From NCBI GenBank assembly GCA_018697195.1, contig CM031859.1:51770261-51834260 (forward strand): a DNA stretch of 64,000 nt, given 5' to 3'. The notes under the pieces are model-generated. The model did not search any database and was not told where the DNA came from. It saw only the letters and a list, made by a program, of their open reading frames with translations. Position numbers and translations under genes: made by a program. This DNA is from Certhia americana. Taxonomy: Eukaryota > Chordata > Aves > Passeriformes > Certhiidae. Below, piece after piece: positions 11,301 through 25,100 of this stretch. Positions within the stretch are counted from its first letter, which is position 1; each line of letters opens with the position of its first letter.

Positions 11301-14300
11301 CTTGATAATATTAATCAAAAGAGTGATTATATGATAAGCATATAAAAATGCATACAGGTATCTGACTCATCCCCCACAACATTCATGTAAAACATACATT
11401 CCTCTTAATGGAAATAGACTTAAGAAACAGTTAATTTTCCCCTGCTTTTAGGGCTTGGGCACGTGACTCCACATCAACTGAGTCCTGATAGAGGGCTTAA
11501 TGTAACACAGAATGAAAAGCATTAGCCTGCATTTCTCTAAAATGTCACAAGGGTAATAGCATGAAAACCTTCTGATGCTCAGCAGCTAATTAACCCCCAA
11601 TTAGTCAACCCTGACCCTGAATATTGCTGATGCAGCCCCATCAGTAAAACACAAATGGAATCAAATAATATCATAAAATTCTTACACTAACAAGTAGAAG
11701 TAAAGAGCAGGATGTGGACTAATCTTTGCAAACAAAATTAAATTATCTCTCAACAGAGTGCAGAAAAGGAAAGACCCCTCAAAGTTAACATAAATGAAAC
11801 ATTTTAATATGATTAGAGGACACGCCAAATAAAATTTAATGGCTTGCTACATGATTCCTAGTAAGAAGGACTCTCAGAAGAAAAAGGTCAAATAGTTTGT
11901 ATTCATCACTATTATTCTCCCATTTCCCCATAGTTTATAATTTTCCAATCATACACATATGCTATAGAGCAGCTGACTTTGAAGTACTGGAGAGAAGTGT
12001 TATTTTCAAATCTACCTTCTTTCTGACCAATATCTTACAGACTCATATTTAAGAGGCAGTGTGAGAAAGCAAAATGAAATTATAATGGCTAGAAGGTGCT
12101 TCTGAGGACCCTATATCAAACAGATGAATGATTCAGGTTGTGACTATCTTTTAAACAAAACCCTGCTAAACCCAGAATTTTTTAATTATACATCTATTGG
12201 CAAGCTAGGTGTAGGCAAAGAAATACTGATATTAAATGAATATCACTCAGAAATGAGCAGCTCTATGTATGGTGACACAAAAAATATTCAACTGAGAAAA
12301 TTAACTCTTCGTGATTTTTTTAATACATATCTATATTTATATATAGATATTTATTTATATATACTTTTTTTTTTTTTTTTACCTGATAGGTGCACCTTTG
12401 GCCTGTGCAGGTCTTAAGAGTACAGTTATTGTAGTAGCAGTTTCATTGAGAGATGCATCGACTCCTTCATAGTCTGGTAAAGTGGGAGCTGATTAATGTT
12501 GAGCAGGAAGGAAAAGAAAAAGAAACAAATCAGTAAAAACATTTTGAATTTTTATGAGTTTGTGGCTGTTTGGAATATAGAACAAAGCCACAATCTTTAT
12601 CAGCCATGTGAGTGTTTTTCTAGTTTTACTATAGCATGAATAGAACTTAATGAATAATTGATAACTCTATCCCTAACTGCTTCCCATGAAATCATGACAC
12701 CTCTCAACTTGAAACAGTCTTATTCAAGAAGGACAGAAATAGAGGGAGGAGGTGACTGACAAGAAACCCTAAACTATAAAAAGACCCATTTTGGCCTCAA
12801 TTTTTCTACCCTGCAAATAACTACAGTCACCATGCCAGAGACCCAGCTTCTACCATCCTCCTCCAACAATTAAAGAACCTTTCATATTTCCTCTTGAAAA
12901 TCATGGAAAACAATGCTAATACCAACCAGTGTGCAGGAAAAGTGATTTGACTTATATAGACATGCATCTGTGGACTAGAACTGGATCAGGGAGTCCATTC
13001 CCATGCCCATTCCTACCAATGGATGGCTAAGCTACTCATTAATCAGCTTCAAAACCACTATGAAAGAACAAAATCAAAGTCAAAATCAGGTGTAGTTCAG
13101 GAACTGATTCACTAATGGACTGTCAGACTGCCACATCTTCATGGCAGCAATATTAGTTGTGGGTGGGATGGCTAGTGTTGGCATCCAGCTTTAATCTGCT
13201 GTATGTTAGAGACCTCACTGGAAATACTGTTGCTGACTTCAGCCCTAGTGCAAGGAAAGAAACAGGATTTTCTGTGAAACAGAAAATAATAGATTTTTAA
13301 TAATTACTAATTTTCATAAATTTGAAAACTATCTGTAGGTTTGTGGGTTTTTTAAAATATGTGTCTGTATCATTAATGAAACCTGTGTATTTCAAAATGA
13401 ACTTTGACAAAAGGCTGTTCGCTAGCAGGACATCAATCATTTAAGTCATAATAATTTTACAATACTATGTCAATAGATAGAAGAGCTCTGAAAGATTAAA
13501 AGCCTTGCTTCATTAGTCCTAGATGAATGCAAAACCTGCTGTTATTTCAGGAAATAATATTTTATAGGATTAATGTTCATTTAATGTTAATTTTAAAATT
13601 ACTGCTTACACCATGTTCACTAGAATCACAGTAACTACTTGTAAGCTTAGTTAAAAGGAATAATTTCACCCCTCATTAAACTAAAGTTAGCATTTTCTGA
13701 AACATGCATTGCTCTGCGTAAAGTGCCAGTCATGCAGAGTAGAACTAGAAGCAGCTCAGAGTAAAGCAAGACAGAAAGAACAGGCTGAAGTTCAGATACA
13801 AGGTGTGTCACATCCTGCCTTTGAGCTTTCCTTGCATTAACCATGCCTTGCCAACTAACAATATGCATGTTCTGTGTAGAAAGTTGTGCTGTACAGGATT
13901 CAGGACAAAATTCCCAACATTTCTGTGTGGAAAAAGAGGGCATATCAAAAGAAGCCTGAATTCACTGTAGTCCAAAATAATCCAAAGACGTTGAGGCAAT
14001 TTTTTTCTCAAAATACTGAAATATGATGGCAAGATACATATACTTCTTTTCTTTGCCTTCTACAAAGAGGTTAGAAAATAAGTATGCAAGTACTACATCA
14101 CTATCATATCTCAAAATTTGCAAACTAGAATTTGTTGTGAAGGAACACAAGGAGATTAAAACAACCTGATCAAAATATCAGACTTCAAAACAATCTAATA
14201 GCTATATAAACAGAACAGAATACTTGGTGCGTTGATTGGATAGTTTTGAAGGGACAGGGGTATGAGGAGTGATAGTGCTTATGTGCTGGGGTGGAATTCC

Positions 14301-16125
14301 ACAAAATGTTCCAGTTAGCCATGACAACTACAGCATTTAATGTGCTACATAATTCAAGGAGCTCTGCCATGAATTTTCTCCCATTTTGATTTATGGGTGT
14401 GTTTTCATGTACTGTGAGGAGGAGACTATGTGAACAGTTAGTTTCCCACAAAAATCATAGATGCATTCCGTTACATTATTACCTTCTCTCAACAGGACAA
14501 TCTGAGTTTCATTATGGCAGATAATGAGGAAAATAGCATGCTTTGTGCTGTTTAAATTTGTAAATGACTGACTTCTTTGATCTCTGCCAAGCTCTGAAGT
14601 CACTATGTAGCAAAACCAAGTTTCTCTGAATATAGCATTGACTTATCTTCCGCTATCAACTGCATAAACCACTGTCTTATTTTTTGAGAATAACATTGAA
14701 ATTTAAGAAAATAAAATACCAAAGCATTTCATTTGACATTACCGTCTTCTAGAGTTTACAGTGCATTATTAAGACAAATAATGTAGAAGTTGGTGCACTG
14801 CAATAAATGAATAAAGGCACAAGGAAGCAGACCTATATGAATCTGGCAAAAGAAATTCACACATCATCCCAACTACCCTGACCCTGTTACAGCTGTGTGC
14901 TGCTAAGTGGTGTCACCTTCAGTAAGTCAGTAATTGTCTGCACCTAACTTTAGGAACCTGTGAAACAGATTCATTTCTTAGTGACCTATGGAGTGTTGAA
15001 AGGCCTAATTAGTTAAGGTTTACACAGCACTGCAAAATCTTAGTATGAAAGTACTAGATTACACAGAAAAAAACAGTTCACAACTACAGCTGAACAATTT
15101 TCACCTCATGCAAGGATTTATCCCTGAATGTATGCTAGCCTGTGGTGAATACCTCCAGAAACACTTTTAGTAACATAAATTCTTAACATGGTAGGATTCT
15201 TTATGGAGCTTTTCTTTATCGTGTCACAATTTCTCAATTCATACAAAAATATTCTAAAGACATTTCCCCCCTCCCCTTCCCTGCTTTTTCTTTATGCTGT
15301 TGTTTGTTTTTACCTGAGATGTTGGTTGTTACATTGATCGTAGTTGCTGGTCCAAACCCTTTGACGGTGCTTGCACGTATGAAGAACTGGTAAGTAGTAC
15401 CAGGGTGCAGGTGAGAAAAGACGTGGTGTGTGCTGTTCCACAGCTTGGATACTGTTTGTGGAGGTCCTGCCACTGGAACTGCGGGATCAAATGACTGTAT
15501 ACTGCTATAGCTGACCTGGGGAAACAATTATTTTTGCAACAACTCTTAAAGGTTTTGGCACAAGGGATTTGGGTTAGCTTGGCTGGAAAGGAAACAAAAG
15601 ACACATGCTCATCAATTTACCTATTAATCTTGGGGATACCACAGAATCATGGAATCAATCAGGTTGGAACAGATCCTTAAGATCATTGATTCCTACCATT
15701 AACCCAACAATGCCAAGTCCAGCACGAAACCAATGAAGATTTCATGTGTTCTATTGAAGAGTTTGCCTTACTTGAAAGGTTATACAGGCACCCTTCATTG
15801 TTACTGCTGGATGACAGACACCCTTGTTGTTTATAAAACCACCATCGAACACTTTGAGCTACACGATTTGCTTTCTTTGTAGCTTCTCTATAAGACATTA
15901 TGGCACTACTCCTGTTAATCCACTGCATTTTGCATCTTTTTCCAATTAAAAACTATGGAAACATTTATCTCCTTTAATCCCATTCATTCACTGCTTTTAC
16001 ATAGTTCATGTATGGAAAATGTCACTGTCACATTCCACTGAGGGGAAGTGAGCAAATGGCTGAGTGGAGTTGAGCTGCCCACCTGGGTTAGCCCACACTA
16101 TTTAGTGAATTTTTTCTGCATCAAA

Positions 16126-16156
<31 letters not shown>

Positions 16157-19100
16157 ATGTATTTTTAGGGGGTTTGCTTGATTTGTTGGTTTGCCTTCCT
16201 ATAATTCACTAACACACAAAGCTATATCTTCTATTCCTTCAAAAAGGGGTGCTGGAAAATGTGGTGTTTATTGCTCAAATCAGGTTGTGTTGCCTGCTAA
16301 TCTCCTGTGAAGGTCTCCAAAAGGCTCATAAATACAATCACTTTAAACAGAATTTATATGGAAGTTTTCTTAAAGGGTGATACCTAAAAATCTAACAAAG
16401 CTAAAAAAACATTGCTCCAAATTTAATAACCATCTTACTTTTCATGTAACCTTCTCTGAATAAAATTTTGCAGATCATGGCTGTCATGGCTTTGGAATGG
16501 TATATAGTAACAATAAAAGATTTTTAAGGGATGGACAGTCATATGCACCATAATTACAAATTTTAAGTATCTAATTACAGAAAATCGTGTATTCAGTAAA
16601 TGAAAGGGGCATATTATTGAATAGCTGTGTACAGAGCATAAACACCCACTTTCAGCCACCTCTCTTGATGCACCTCCCTAGCCCCATCCTATGCTTGTTA
16701 GGTGTTTAATGATTACCTCATACTGAGTAATGATGCCATTTGGATCCACTGGTTCCTTCCAGTTGAGGAAGATCTTATCTTCAAAAGGAGTTCCTTTCAC
16801 TGATTTGGCAGGTATAGGGCCTGGCACTACAAACAAAATGGAAGTTTTAAAAATAGGAAATTCAAGAGACAGAAAAACTAAAGAGATGACAGAAACATCC
16901 TATTAAAACCAAAAGTGAGCACAGGTCTACTTTTATTAATATTCATTTGCATGCAAAAGGCAATGGCAGAGTGTGTGAAAAAGCACTTCAAAGTGTATTT
17001 TGTCATTTGCAGTGCAGAGAGAGCATGAAGTTGAAACATTAACATTATCTCCACATAAGGTTTTCAAAACTCCATGCAAAGTCAAATTGTCTCGTAGTAT
17101 AGCCAGGGGAAACAGTTCAAGCTAGATTACAACTTCAGGGAACATCACTGAACTCTGTAATAAGCATATCTTAGGACAAGAACTACATGGTTCTAAAATT
17201 CTTTTAAAAGGAAAAAATTCAAAGGCAAGGAAGAGCTTCTGTTATACAACTTCTTCCAAGGGAGAGAAATTCTTACAAAATAGTTCTCAATCATGTCTTC
17301 TTATGATTTGTTGTTTTAAAAGAAATCCTTTAAAAGAGAGGGATGAACATGGGGAAACACACCCAATCAGCTGGCATTTCTTTCAGCCTTTGACCTCCTC
17401 ATGTGCCTACTTCAAATCTTTCCAATAAGAGATGTTTTCAAAGCTTTGAACTGAACAACACTAAGATGACCCTATTTTCTTATTTTAAATTGAAGCAATA
17501 TCCCTGGTGTAATAACAAGTCTGAAATGTCACCTCAGGCCTCTTTGCCCAAGTGATTCACAGCACCTGGTAATCCCATCAACCTCAGGCAAAAGCACATA
17601 GTTATCTCCCATTACAGCTTACAAGATATTTTTTCCTACATATACAATTCCTTTTAATCAGAGCAGCTCACCTAGGTTTGAACACACACATGCTGAAAGA
17701 AGGACATGGGCATAGGTACCGCCTGCAGAAACTCTGAACCCAATGAAACACCTTCCCCCCGCAAAGAGACAAGATTGTTCAAATTTGCAGTCTTTCAATC
17801 TAAAATGTTATTTTTATTTAATATATTGACATATATTTCCGTCTCCTTCTAATAAGCATATTTTCTTCAATGCAAGTTTCAGTGAGCCTTATACATGACA
17901 CTCCTTGGATATTCATTATCAAAGCAGACTGAAGTTTTATCAAGAGTAAAAATAAATTAAAATCCAATGGATCAAAGGAAGTGGCAGGTGCTGTGCCAGC
18001 AGCAGGAAGGAGTGAGTGGTCTCTCTCATTAGTGAACTCTATTTCAGTCTACATGTAAACTATAAATGATGATCTGACCCTTATGTCGTTTGTTGGTACA
18101 AACAACATAACTTGGCACATTAATTACAAATTCAAGTAGTCAAAAAAAGCCCAGAAGTAAATAGGTGAGAGTTCACAGAACACGTTCATCTAGCTGCCAT
18201 AAGAAGGCTTAGGAAAAGTTAAGTAAAATCACAGGCTGGTGCTTTTCTTCAGTGTCCCAGGACAGACCAGGCAATGGATGAAGGCTGACATGCAGTGACA
18301 GCCCCTCTGTGCTGTTTGTGTCATTGAGAGACTTCCTGTAGTTTCATTTCAGAAAATGTTTCATTTTTCATGGGAATGCCCTACAGTGTTTCCTTACATC
18401 ATCTCAAAAAAGGTATGAATGTACCCTGCTGCACACGACATTTTCCTTGGGAGATGCATGCACGATTTTTGTGTGTGTACACGAACATCTGTGTTTGGGA
18501 AAGAACATGGGTATGGCACCAGGGCATGTAAACAGTGCATGAAATTTGACATTAAACCACATCAAAGTATGTGAGGTAAAAAGAAAACACACGATTGCTC
18601 AAAAACATGCAAAATACTTCTTGTGCGGTGCTTTAAAAAAGAAACATTTCATATTCAGTTGAAACTGGGTGCAGGGCTCTACATTTGATGGTTGCATAAA
18701 TCCTCCTACACCTTTGGTTTAAACACCAAGGTGGGAGAAGCCTCTAGGCTCATCTCATTTCATGACTCTTTTCTTCTACTGCAGTATAAAATTTGATGCT
18801 TAAGGCAGCAGTAGCAACGTTAAAGTGACTGGAATTCCATGATCCCATTTACTTTCATGCTTCTCTTCCCCCTGGCATGGGAAGGGTACAAGAACAGAAG
18901 TTATCACAGCAATGAGCAGCTTGCTCGGAATCCCAGTTCAAAAAGGTCAGAGAGAAAAAGAGAGCAAGCATCTAGAGAAAGAGAACAGTAATTCCCAGAA
19001 ACCTCATCCACTCCCACAAATTCATAAAAAATGAATGTTGGGATTAACTTAAATAATTTGAGAACTCAACTGGAATTAAAACAAAGAAACAAATACAAAT

Positions 19101-22100
19101 TCAAGTGTCAAGAAAAAGGAATATAAATTAATATTAGTTTGAAGGATACATTTTGATGATCTGAAGTTATTTTTTCCTTTCCATTTTCCAGTTCAGCCAC
19201 AGTAAAAATGTCTTTCAATCGCTTTACTTTACCAAAAGGTTTAAGGGAGTGAGGAGAGAGAAAAGCAGGAGTAAGATAATTTGCTTAAAGAAGAGAATAT
19301 TTTCAGGTTAGTCAAACTAATTCCTTAGCATCCTCATTTGTTCTTTTATGTCTTTGGTATTAGGTCAGTATTTGTTGCAAACAGAAATTTAAAAAGGCCC
19401 AAATTCGTAAAAAAGTCCCTAAACAAGCAAAAAACCTACTAACAAGCAAGGTAACCAGTTGGTAACACTACTCTGAAGACTCAAACTGCATTTCTCCATG
19501 TAAGCAGCCATTCCTGTCTATTCCCCATAGACTCTAAGGACTTCAGAAATACCTTAAACTTCACCTTTACAAAACAGTATTAGGAATCTTCCCTTTTGTA
19601 GTGGATTGACCTTGGCTGGATGCCAAGTGTCCACCAAGCTGCTCTCACTCCACATCCCAGCAGGACAGAGGAGAGAAAATAAGATGGAAAATAGTGGGCT
19701 GAGATAAGGCAGATTGCTAAAGAGGGAAAAAAAAAAAATCCAAAAAAGCAAAAGTTTGCACATGCATAAGCAAAGGGGAAAATTTAATCTCTACTTCCCA
19801 TCAGTGAGCCACTTCTTGGGAAGCAGGGCTTCAGCATGTGTAGCGGTTGCTCCAGAAGGCAAAATTGTAAAATAAATTCCAATTCCTTCTCCCTCCCTTC
19901 ACTTTTACATCTAAGCTGACATCATAAGGCATGGAATAGCCCTTTGGTTAATTTGGGTCAGTTGGCCTGGCTGTGTCCCTTCCCAGGATCTTGCCCACTC
20001 CCAGCCTCTGGCTGAGGGGGGGAATGTTGAGAGAGCACTGATGCAGTGCCAGCCCTGCCCAGCAGTAGCCAGCACACATGTTTGCTGTCATCACCTTTCT
20101 GGGTACCAATGGAAAGCACAGCACTGCGAGAGCAGCTGAGAGAAAATGAACTCCATCTCAGCCAGATCCATTATGCCTTTGCATGATATTTAGCAAGGAC
20201 TTGGGTCAAAATTAGCCAGGTAAATGTCATCCTTGTGTTGATAATAGATCTCAGAAAATTCCTCACAAACAGCAGGAAAGGCTTTCTTCAGGTTTGTGTG
20301 AGTATTTCCAGAAGTTCCATCACTCACCACAGCACATTTTTGCTGACTTCTCAGCTCCCATTTTTTTCCTACATGAGCTCTCACTCGTTCCCTTGGACTT
20401 AAAGACAATTTACACTTAAAACACACAAGACTATTACAAGTGTGTTATGGTGAAGTATGTTACTTAACATAATCACCTGAACAATTCAAAAAGCATAAGT
20501 AGCTGCTAGAGGAGTAGAAGTCAGACCTTTTGGCCACTCTTGAAAAAGATTCTGGTCTGCTGATCTCGTGAAGTGTAACCTCACCATCTCTCAGTGATAA
20601 CAACAGTAAACACATTCTTTCCCATGCATTATTCTATGCTAAACTCCCAAGAAGCCAGATTTTACACTTATCTGAAGAAGTGAAATAATTTAGGTGGGTT
20701 TAACTGTATGGATATCAGAAGAAATTTTGAACTTAAGCAAAATAACCCAAAACAAGCAAACAAAAAAACCCAAACAAACCCCACAAACAAACAAACAAAC
20801 AAACAAACAAACAACCCCAGTAAAAAAGTATACAAACATAAAATGCATATATATATATATATGTATGTAAGATGAAACAAATTCAAAAATTCAAAGAGAA
20901 TCTCAGCAAGGTTTTATAGTGCAAACAACACAAGCTCTTCTTTCATAATTTACATGCATCTCCAGAGCTCTTTTAATAAAACTATATATTCATATAGTGA
21001 ATAGCTGATAATCTTTTCTTCTATATGCATGTGGGATGACGGACTTCATAAATACTATGCATAATGAAAGTATAAACCATAAATCTGAAATCAAGCCAGA
21101 TTTCATTTTAGACCAATATATTTGCATTAAATTATGTCACAGTCACAAATAAATTGTTATTCACAAATAGTGTCACTTAAATGTCCTACACAGACTTAAC
21201 AGGAAATTTTTATTACTATACATTACTTCTGGAAAAACAATGTATTAACTGACACCAACCACTATAAAAATGAATTTATATTGTTTCAGTTTTCCTGCTA
21301 CAAAATAATGCAAGTGCATGTAAACAGAGTATTTTTATTATTATTATACTCCATGAAAGCCATGCACAGTATTACTATGCTCTGTGGTAAAAACTATGTG
21401 CAGAAATATGTAGGGTCATATTGGGAAAAATTCCTTTGTTGTAATCAAAAAGGGCAGCATATCAGCAGCAAACTTACAGCCTTTCTCTCAAAGTAGATGC
21501 TAATTTTCAGGAGATGGTGACAGTTAATCTCTCCTACTGCTCAAATATTACCAGAAAATTAAACAATCCACCTTTCCATTGGCTTTTTCTGAGGGATTTG
21601 ACATTTTTACTTTACAATGTACTACAGCTGGAGACTAATTTTTAAATAGAAGCAAATTTTATGTATTAAAAAGGAAAAAACGAAACCAGAACTTCTCTTA
21701 CTGGTCTTTATTATAAGAACATTTGCAGTAAAGTTGGTGACAAAAATTACTTCTTTGGAAATCCCTCAAGTTGGACTATTTGCAGTAAAGAAAAAAATAC
21801 TATTGAATGTTATTATGAAAAAATATGATTTTATATTGAAAGTGGTGTACATGCTCCACTTCACATTTCTTTTCCAGCCCCAGTGCCATAGTTTAACCTC
21901 AGCCAGTGACTAAACTCCACCCAGCCTGTTGCTCACTCCTCCCTCAGCAGCTGGATGGGGCAGAAAAAATGAAGAAAAAATGAGAACAACAATGATAACA
22001 GAATTAGAATATATGTAGCAAATTCTGTGAGCACTGCAATTGTTCACCACTCACAGATTGATGCCCAGATGTTTTCCCAGCTGTGAACCCTGGCCAGGTT

Positions 22101-25100
22101 TCTCTCCAGTTCATGAACTGACCATGATATTCTGCTCAGGTATGGAATGTCTCTTTGGCTTGTTTAGGTGAGTGTGCTGGCTTCATCCACTCCCAGCCTC
22201 CTGTGCCCCTCCAGCCTTCTCTCTGGCAGGATATGAGAAGCTGAAAAGTCCTCAACTTAGTATAAACATGACTTAGGACCAACTAAACTATCAGTGTTTT
22301 ATCAACATCATTCTCCTCCTAAATCCAAACCTCAGCACTGTACCAGCCACTAGGAAGAAAATTAACTCTATCCCAGCTGAAGTCAGGACACACATTTAGA
22401 CAGTATGCAAAGTATTTCACTCTTCCTCTTTTTTTTGTCCTCTAATTATAACATTTCCTCTGCTGCCCCAGAGTGGCAAGCCTGTTGGAGTTTATCCAGG
22501 AGCATGAGTAATGATTGGACAGTTGGTGTCTTAACCCTGCATCATAGCTCTCAATATCTCTGCATGGAGCAGAATGAGCTGCAGCCTCTGAAAGATCTGG
22601 GACCTCATTTGTGTCCAATGAGCACATGCTTTGCCCCAGACCAAAGCTCTCTTATACTTTAAGCCCCAAAATGGCTACTTCTCCTATTCAAAGTGATCCT
22701 TTTCAATTAGTTGTTTGCCTACTGTTAGATATCACACTCCCTTACTGGTTATAAAATCACCATTGAACACTTTGAGCTTCACAATTTGCTTTCTCTGTAG
22801 CTGCTCTCTCAGGGCTAATGTCACTACTCCTGTTAATCCACTCCCTTTTGCATCTGTTTCCAATTAAAAATTAAGGAAGCATTTATCTCCTTTAATCCCA
22901 TTCATCCACTACTTTTACAAAGGGTCCCTCAGAGTTGGCAGCACTCTGGTCAACAGGCAGCTCCAAGAACATGTGCATGCTGATGATTCATGCTGTGATA
23001 AATTCACTGCTGATTCTTGTACTTTGTCTCAAAGTGCCAAACACTGTCTTTGCCCAGCACATATGCAGCCCCAGGTTGCTCTAGCCTTCCTATACTTTAT
23101 CAAATTCTTCAAACAGTGTCCATCTTCTGCGCAAGCCAGGAAAAGCACTGAGTCCCTGTCATAGCCCAGATAATGCCAAGTGCCTGTGTACTCAAGGAGA
23201 GCTTTCTTCCAAACCTAAGTAGCTGTGTGGTTTCTCCCCAAAGTGAAATATGTTGCTTCTCTTTTAAAACAAGCACAAATTTCCCTGTTTTCATCATCTT
23301 TTTGCAAAACTTTTTCAACAGTGTCTTATTCATGTTTAATTTTTATGTGGAATATAACTTCCTGGAAGTATTATAACATACTTTAAAGATTAATTCCATC
23401 TTCCCAGATAAAACAGAAATACTGAAATTACCAAGCATTCAGATCTAGCTCTGGTCAAAAGAAAGACTGTCTTCAGACTGTCATGTTATTCCTGGGCGTT
23501 ACTATCTTGCAGATATTGAATTACAAGCTGTTAACACTTTCCGCATTTGTCAGCCATGGCTCCAAAGATCTGAAGCACAGCTTTTGAATCTAACCTCATT
23601 CTTCTACTAATAGTTTCTTGAGTTAATTCTGCTCCAGGTATCATACTCAACTGAGTTACCACTCACCATTATGACAGATCTGACTATTTCCGAAAGACCC
23701 CCAGCCCAGCTGCAGAGCCTTACATGAATGTGAGCCTTTGTGAAAGACAACTAGAGATGCTCCCTGTCTCACAAAAGAGAAAAAGAGCCTCATAAAAGTC
23801 CAAAGTCCTCTCCTTTTAGGAAATCCTACAAGTTCAGAAAAGTGTAAAGATCCTGGCAGAAGGGAGGAATTGACATGAAAGATGTAGTGAGATGAAAACA
23901 AAGGTTAAAACATAACAACAACAAGTGAAGAGACAAAAGGGAACGCTTGGAAGCATGGGGAAGTATGATGAAAAACAGAAAATGAAGGCAAAATGGTAGA
24001 GGGGAAGACAGACAAGAAAACATGGCGTAGGCCTCTCTAACTCCAAGAGTCTATGAAGTTTTTGCTTGTTTAGCAGTACCTTGTGAAAAGAAAACAGCAT
24101 TGGAAAGAATCCCACACTACAGAAAAGCTAACAAAATTTTAATTATCAGTTGTCATCTGGAGTTTTCAAAGTTTCTATTTATGAAAAGTATACAATATAA
24201 GTGCACAGCTTCAGATAATCATGTTATCAGGCGCTATTTCTAATGTTATTTGCAAAAATGTGGAACAACACTATTTCCTCTATATTCTTTCTCCAAAATG
24301 AACCACTGATAATGCCTCCATGATATAATTAAAATTATGGTTGCTCTAAAAAAACCTGTAAAACCCATGAAGACAAGGCAGCTTCATCTGACTGCACATA
24401 AAACATAGGACACAGAATCACATGTATAATTGGACCTCTCGTCTTCTTAGTCCAAGTCCTGCTTTAGGCTTCAAACTGTGCTTGGAAATAGTTTCAGATA
24501 CTTGATCACTCAGACTGGAATTAAATTAGCTATGCACACATAAACAGTCAGCTACAGGATTTAGTTTACTATTGTTATTAGAGCTCAAGGAAAGACTCAG
24601 GTGTGAACTTCTCAGTATTGTACGCTGTCTGCAAGCCCTGAAGTCATGGCACAATGTGCATAGACTTCCTATCCATCAACAGCACAAAATGAAAATCCTC
24701 ATAGTCTCACAGAGTAAAGCTCACAGGAGTTATTTTCAGGTCACAAGCATTATTACCACCAGCACATCTAAATAGAGGTAGCTTTTAAAATTTATTATCC
24801 TCTCTATATCAGCTTTAAACAGTTTACCCTGACAACTTTTGTTCACTGGGTGAGGCTTCTTCTACACTACACTACTTGTGACACCAAAGCCGACTCAACT
24901 TGAGTTCATTGACAGCACTCTGGTGTGTTAGCTTGAGACCAAAACCTGCCTTATGTGCACCATCTTCAAAGAAAAATCCACAACAAAACTGAGAGACAAA
25001 ATATATAAACTCACTTGACTCTGTCCCTGACAAATACTGACACAGTGACCATCTGCCATCGCCACACATCTAACAAGACAAAGGCCACAGGAAACCACAA

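Larger units (their letters stand above)
5518..12382 (-). other. PTPRT: PTPRT intron of 6.9 kb
   Basis: This intron lies between the two FNIII-4 exons. It is AT-rich with long T runs on the plus strand (5628-5648, 8348-8384) and A runs (6341-6361, 11060-11080). It has a short local duplication of an AT-rich motif (ttgataatattaatca) at about 11275-11320. No transposable element is clearly recognisable. Open frames at 7128-7525 and 10374-10983 look like chance frames in slightly GC-richer patches. Confidence 0.75.
12489..15313 (-). other. PTPRT: PTPRT intron of 2.8 kb
   Basis: This intron lies between the FNIII-3 and FNIII-4 coding parts. It holds a decayed MIR-like SINE at 14885-15065 and a small imperfect inverted repeat at 14759-14800. 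The rest, including minus-strand open frames at 13647-14603, shows no coding or repeat signal that I can support. Confidence 0.75.
15516..16716 (-). other. PTPRT: PTPRT intron of 1.2 kb, mostly repeat-derived
   Basis: This short intron separates the two halves of FNIII-3. It contains a CR1 fragment (15640-15735), the 3' half of an LTR (15795-16098) and an AAAT microsatellite (16123-16158). Only 16160-16716 is free of recognisable repeats. Confidence 0.8.

Noticed and set aside
15683..15928. Minus-strand frame of 81 codons, with a related reading frame in the copy near 22.8 kb
   Set aside because: The shared sequence fits better as the TATA-to-ATTAAA part of an LTR on the other strand. The apparent frame has stops in both copies.
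19597..22390. A provirus with two LTRs flanking a 1.7 kb interior
   Set aside because: The two LTRs have different ends and sequence, and 20171-21883 shows no primer-binding site, polypurine tract or gag/pol/env remains.
24400..24475. Possible CR1 end (acagaatcac ... ttggacctct ... gtccaagtcctgc)
   Set aside because: Only short words match and their spacing is loose. Too weak to list as a copy.
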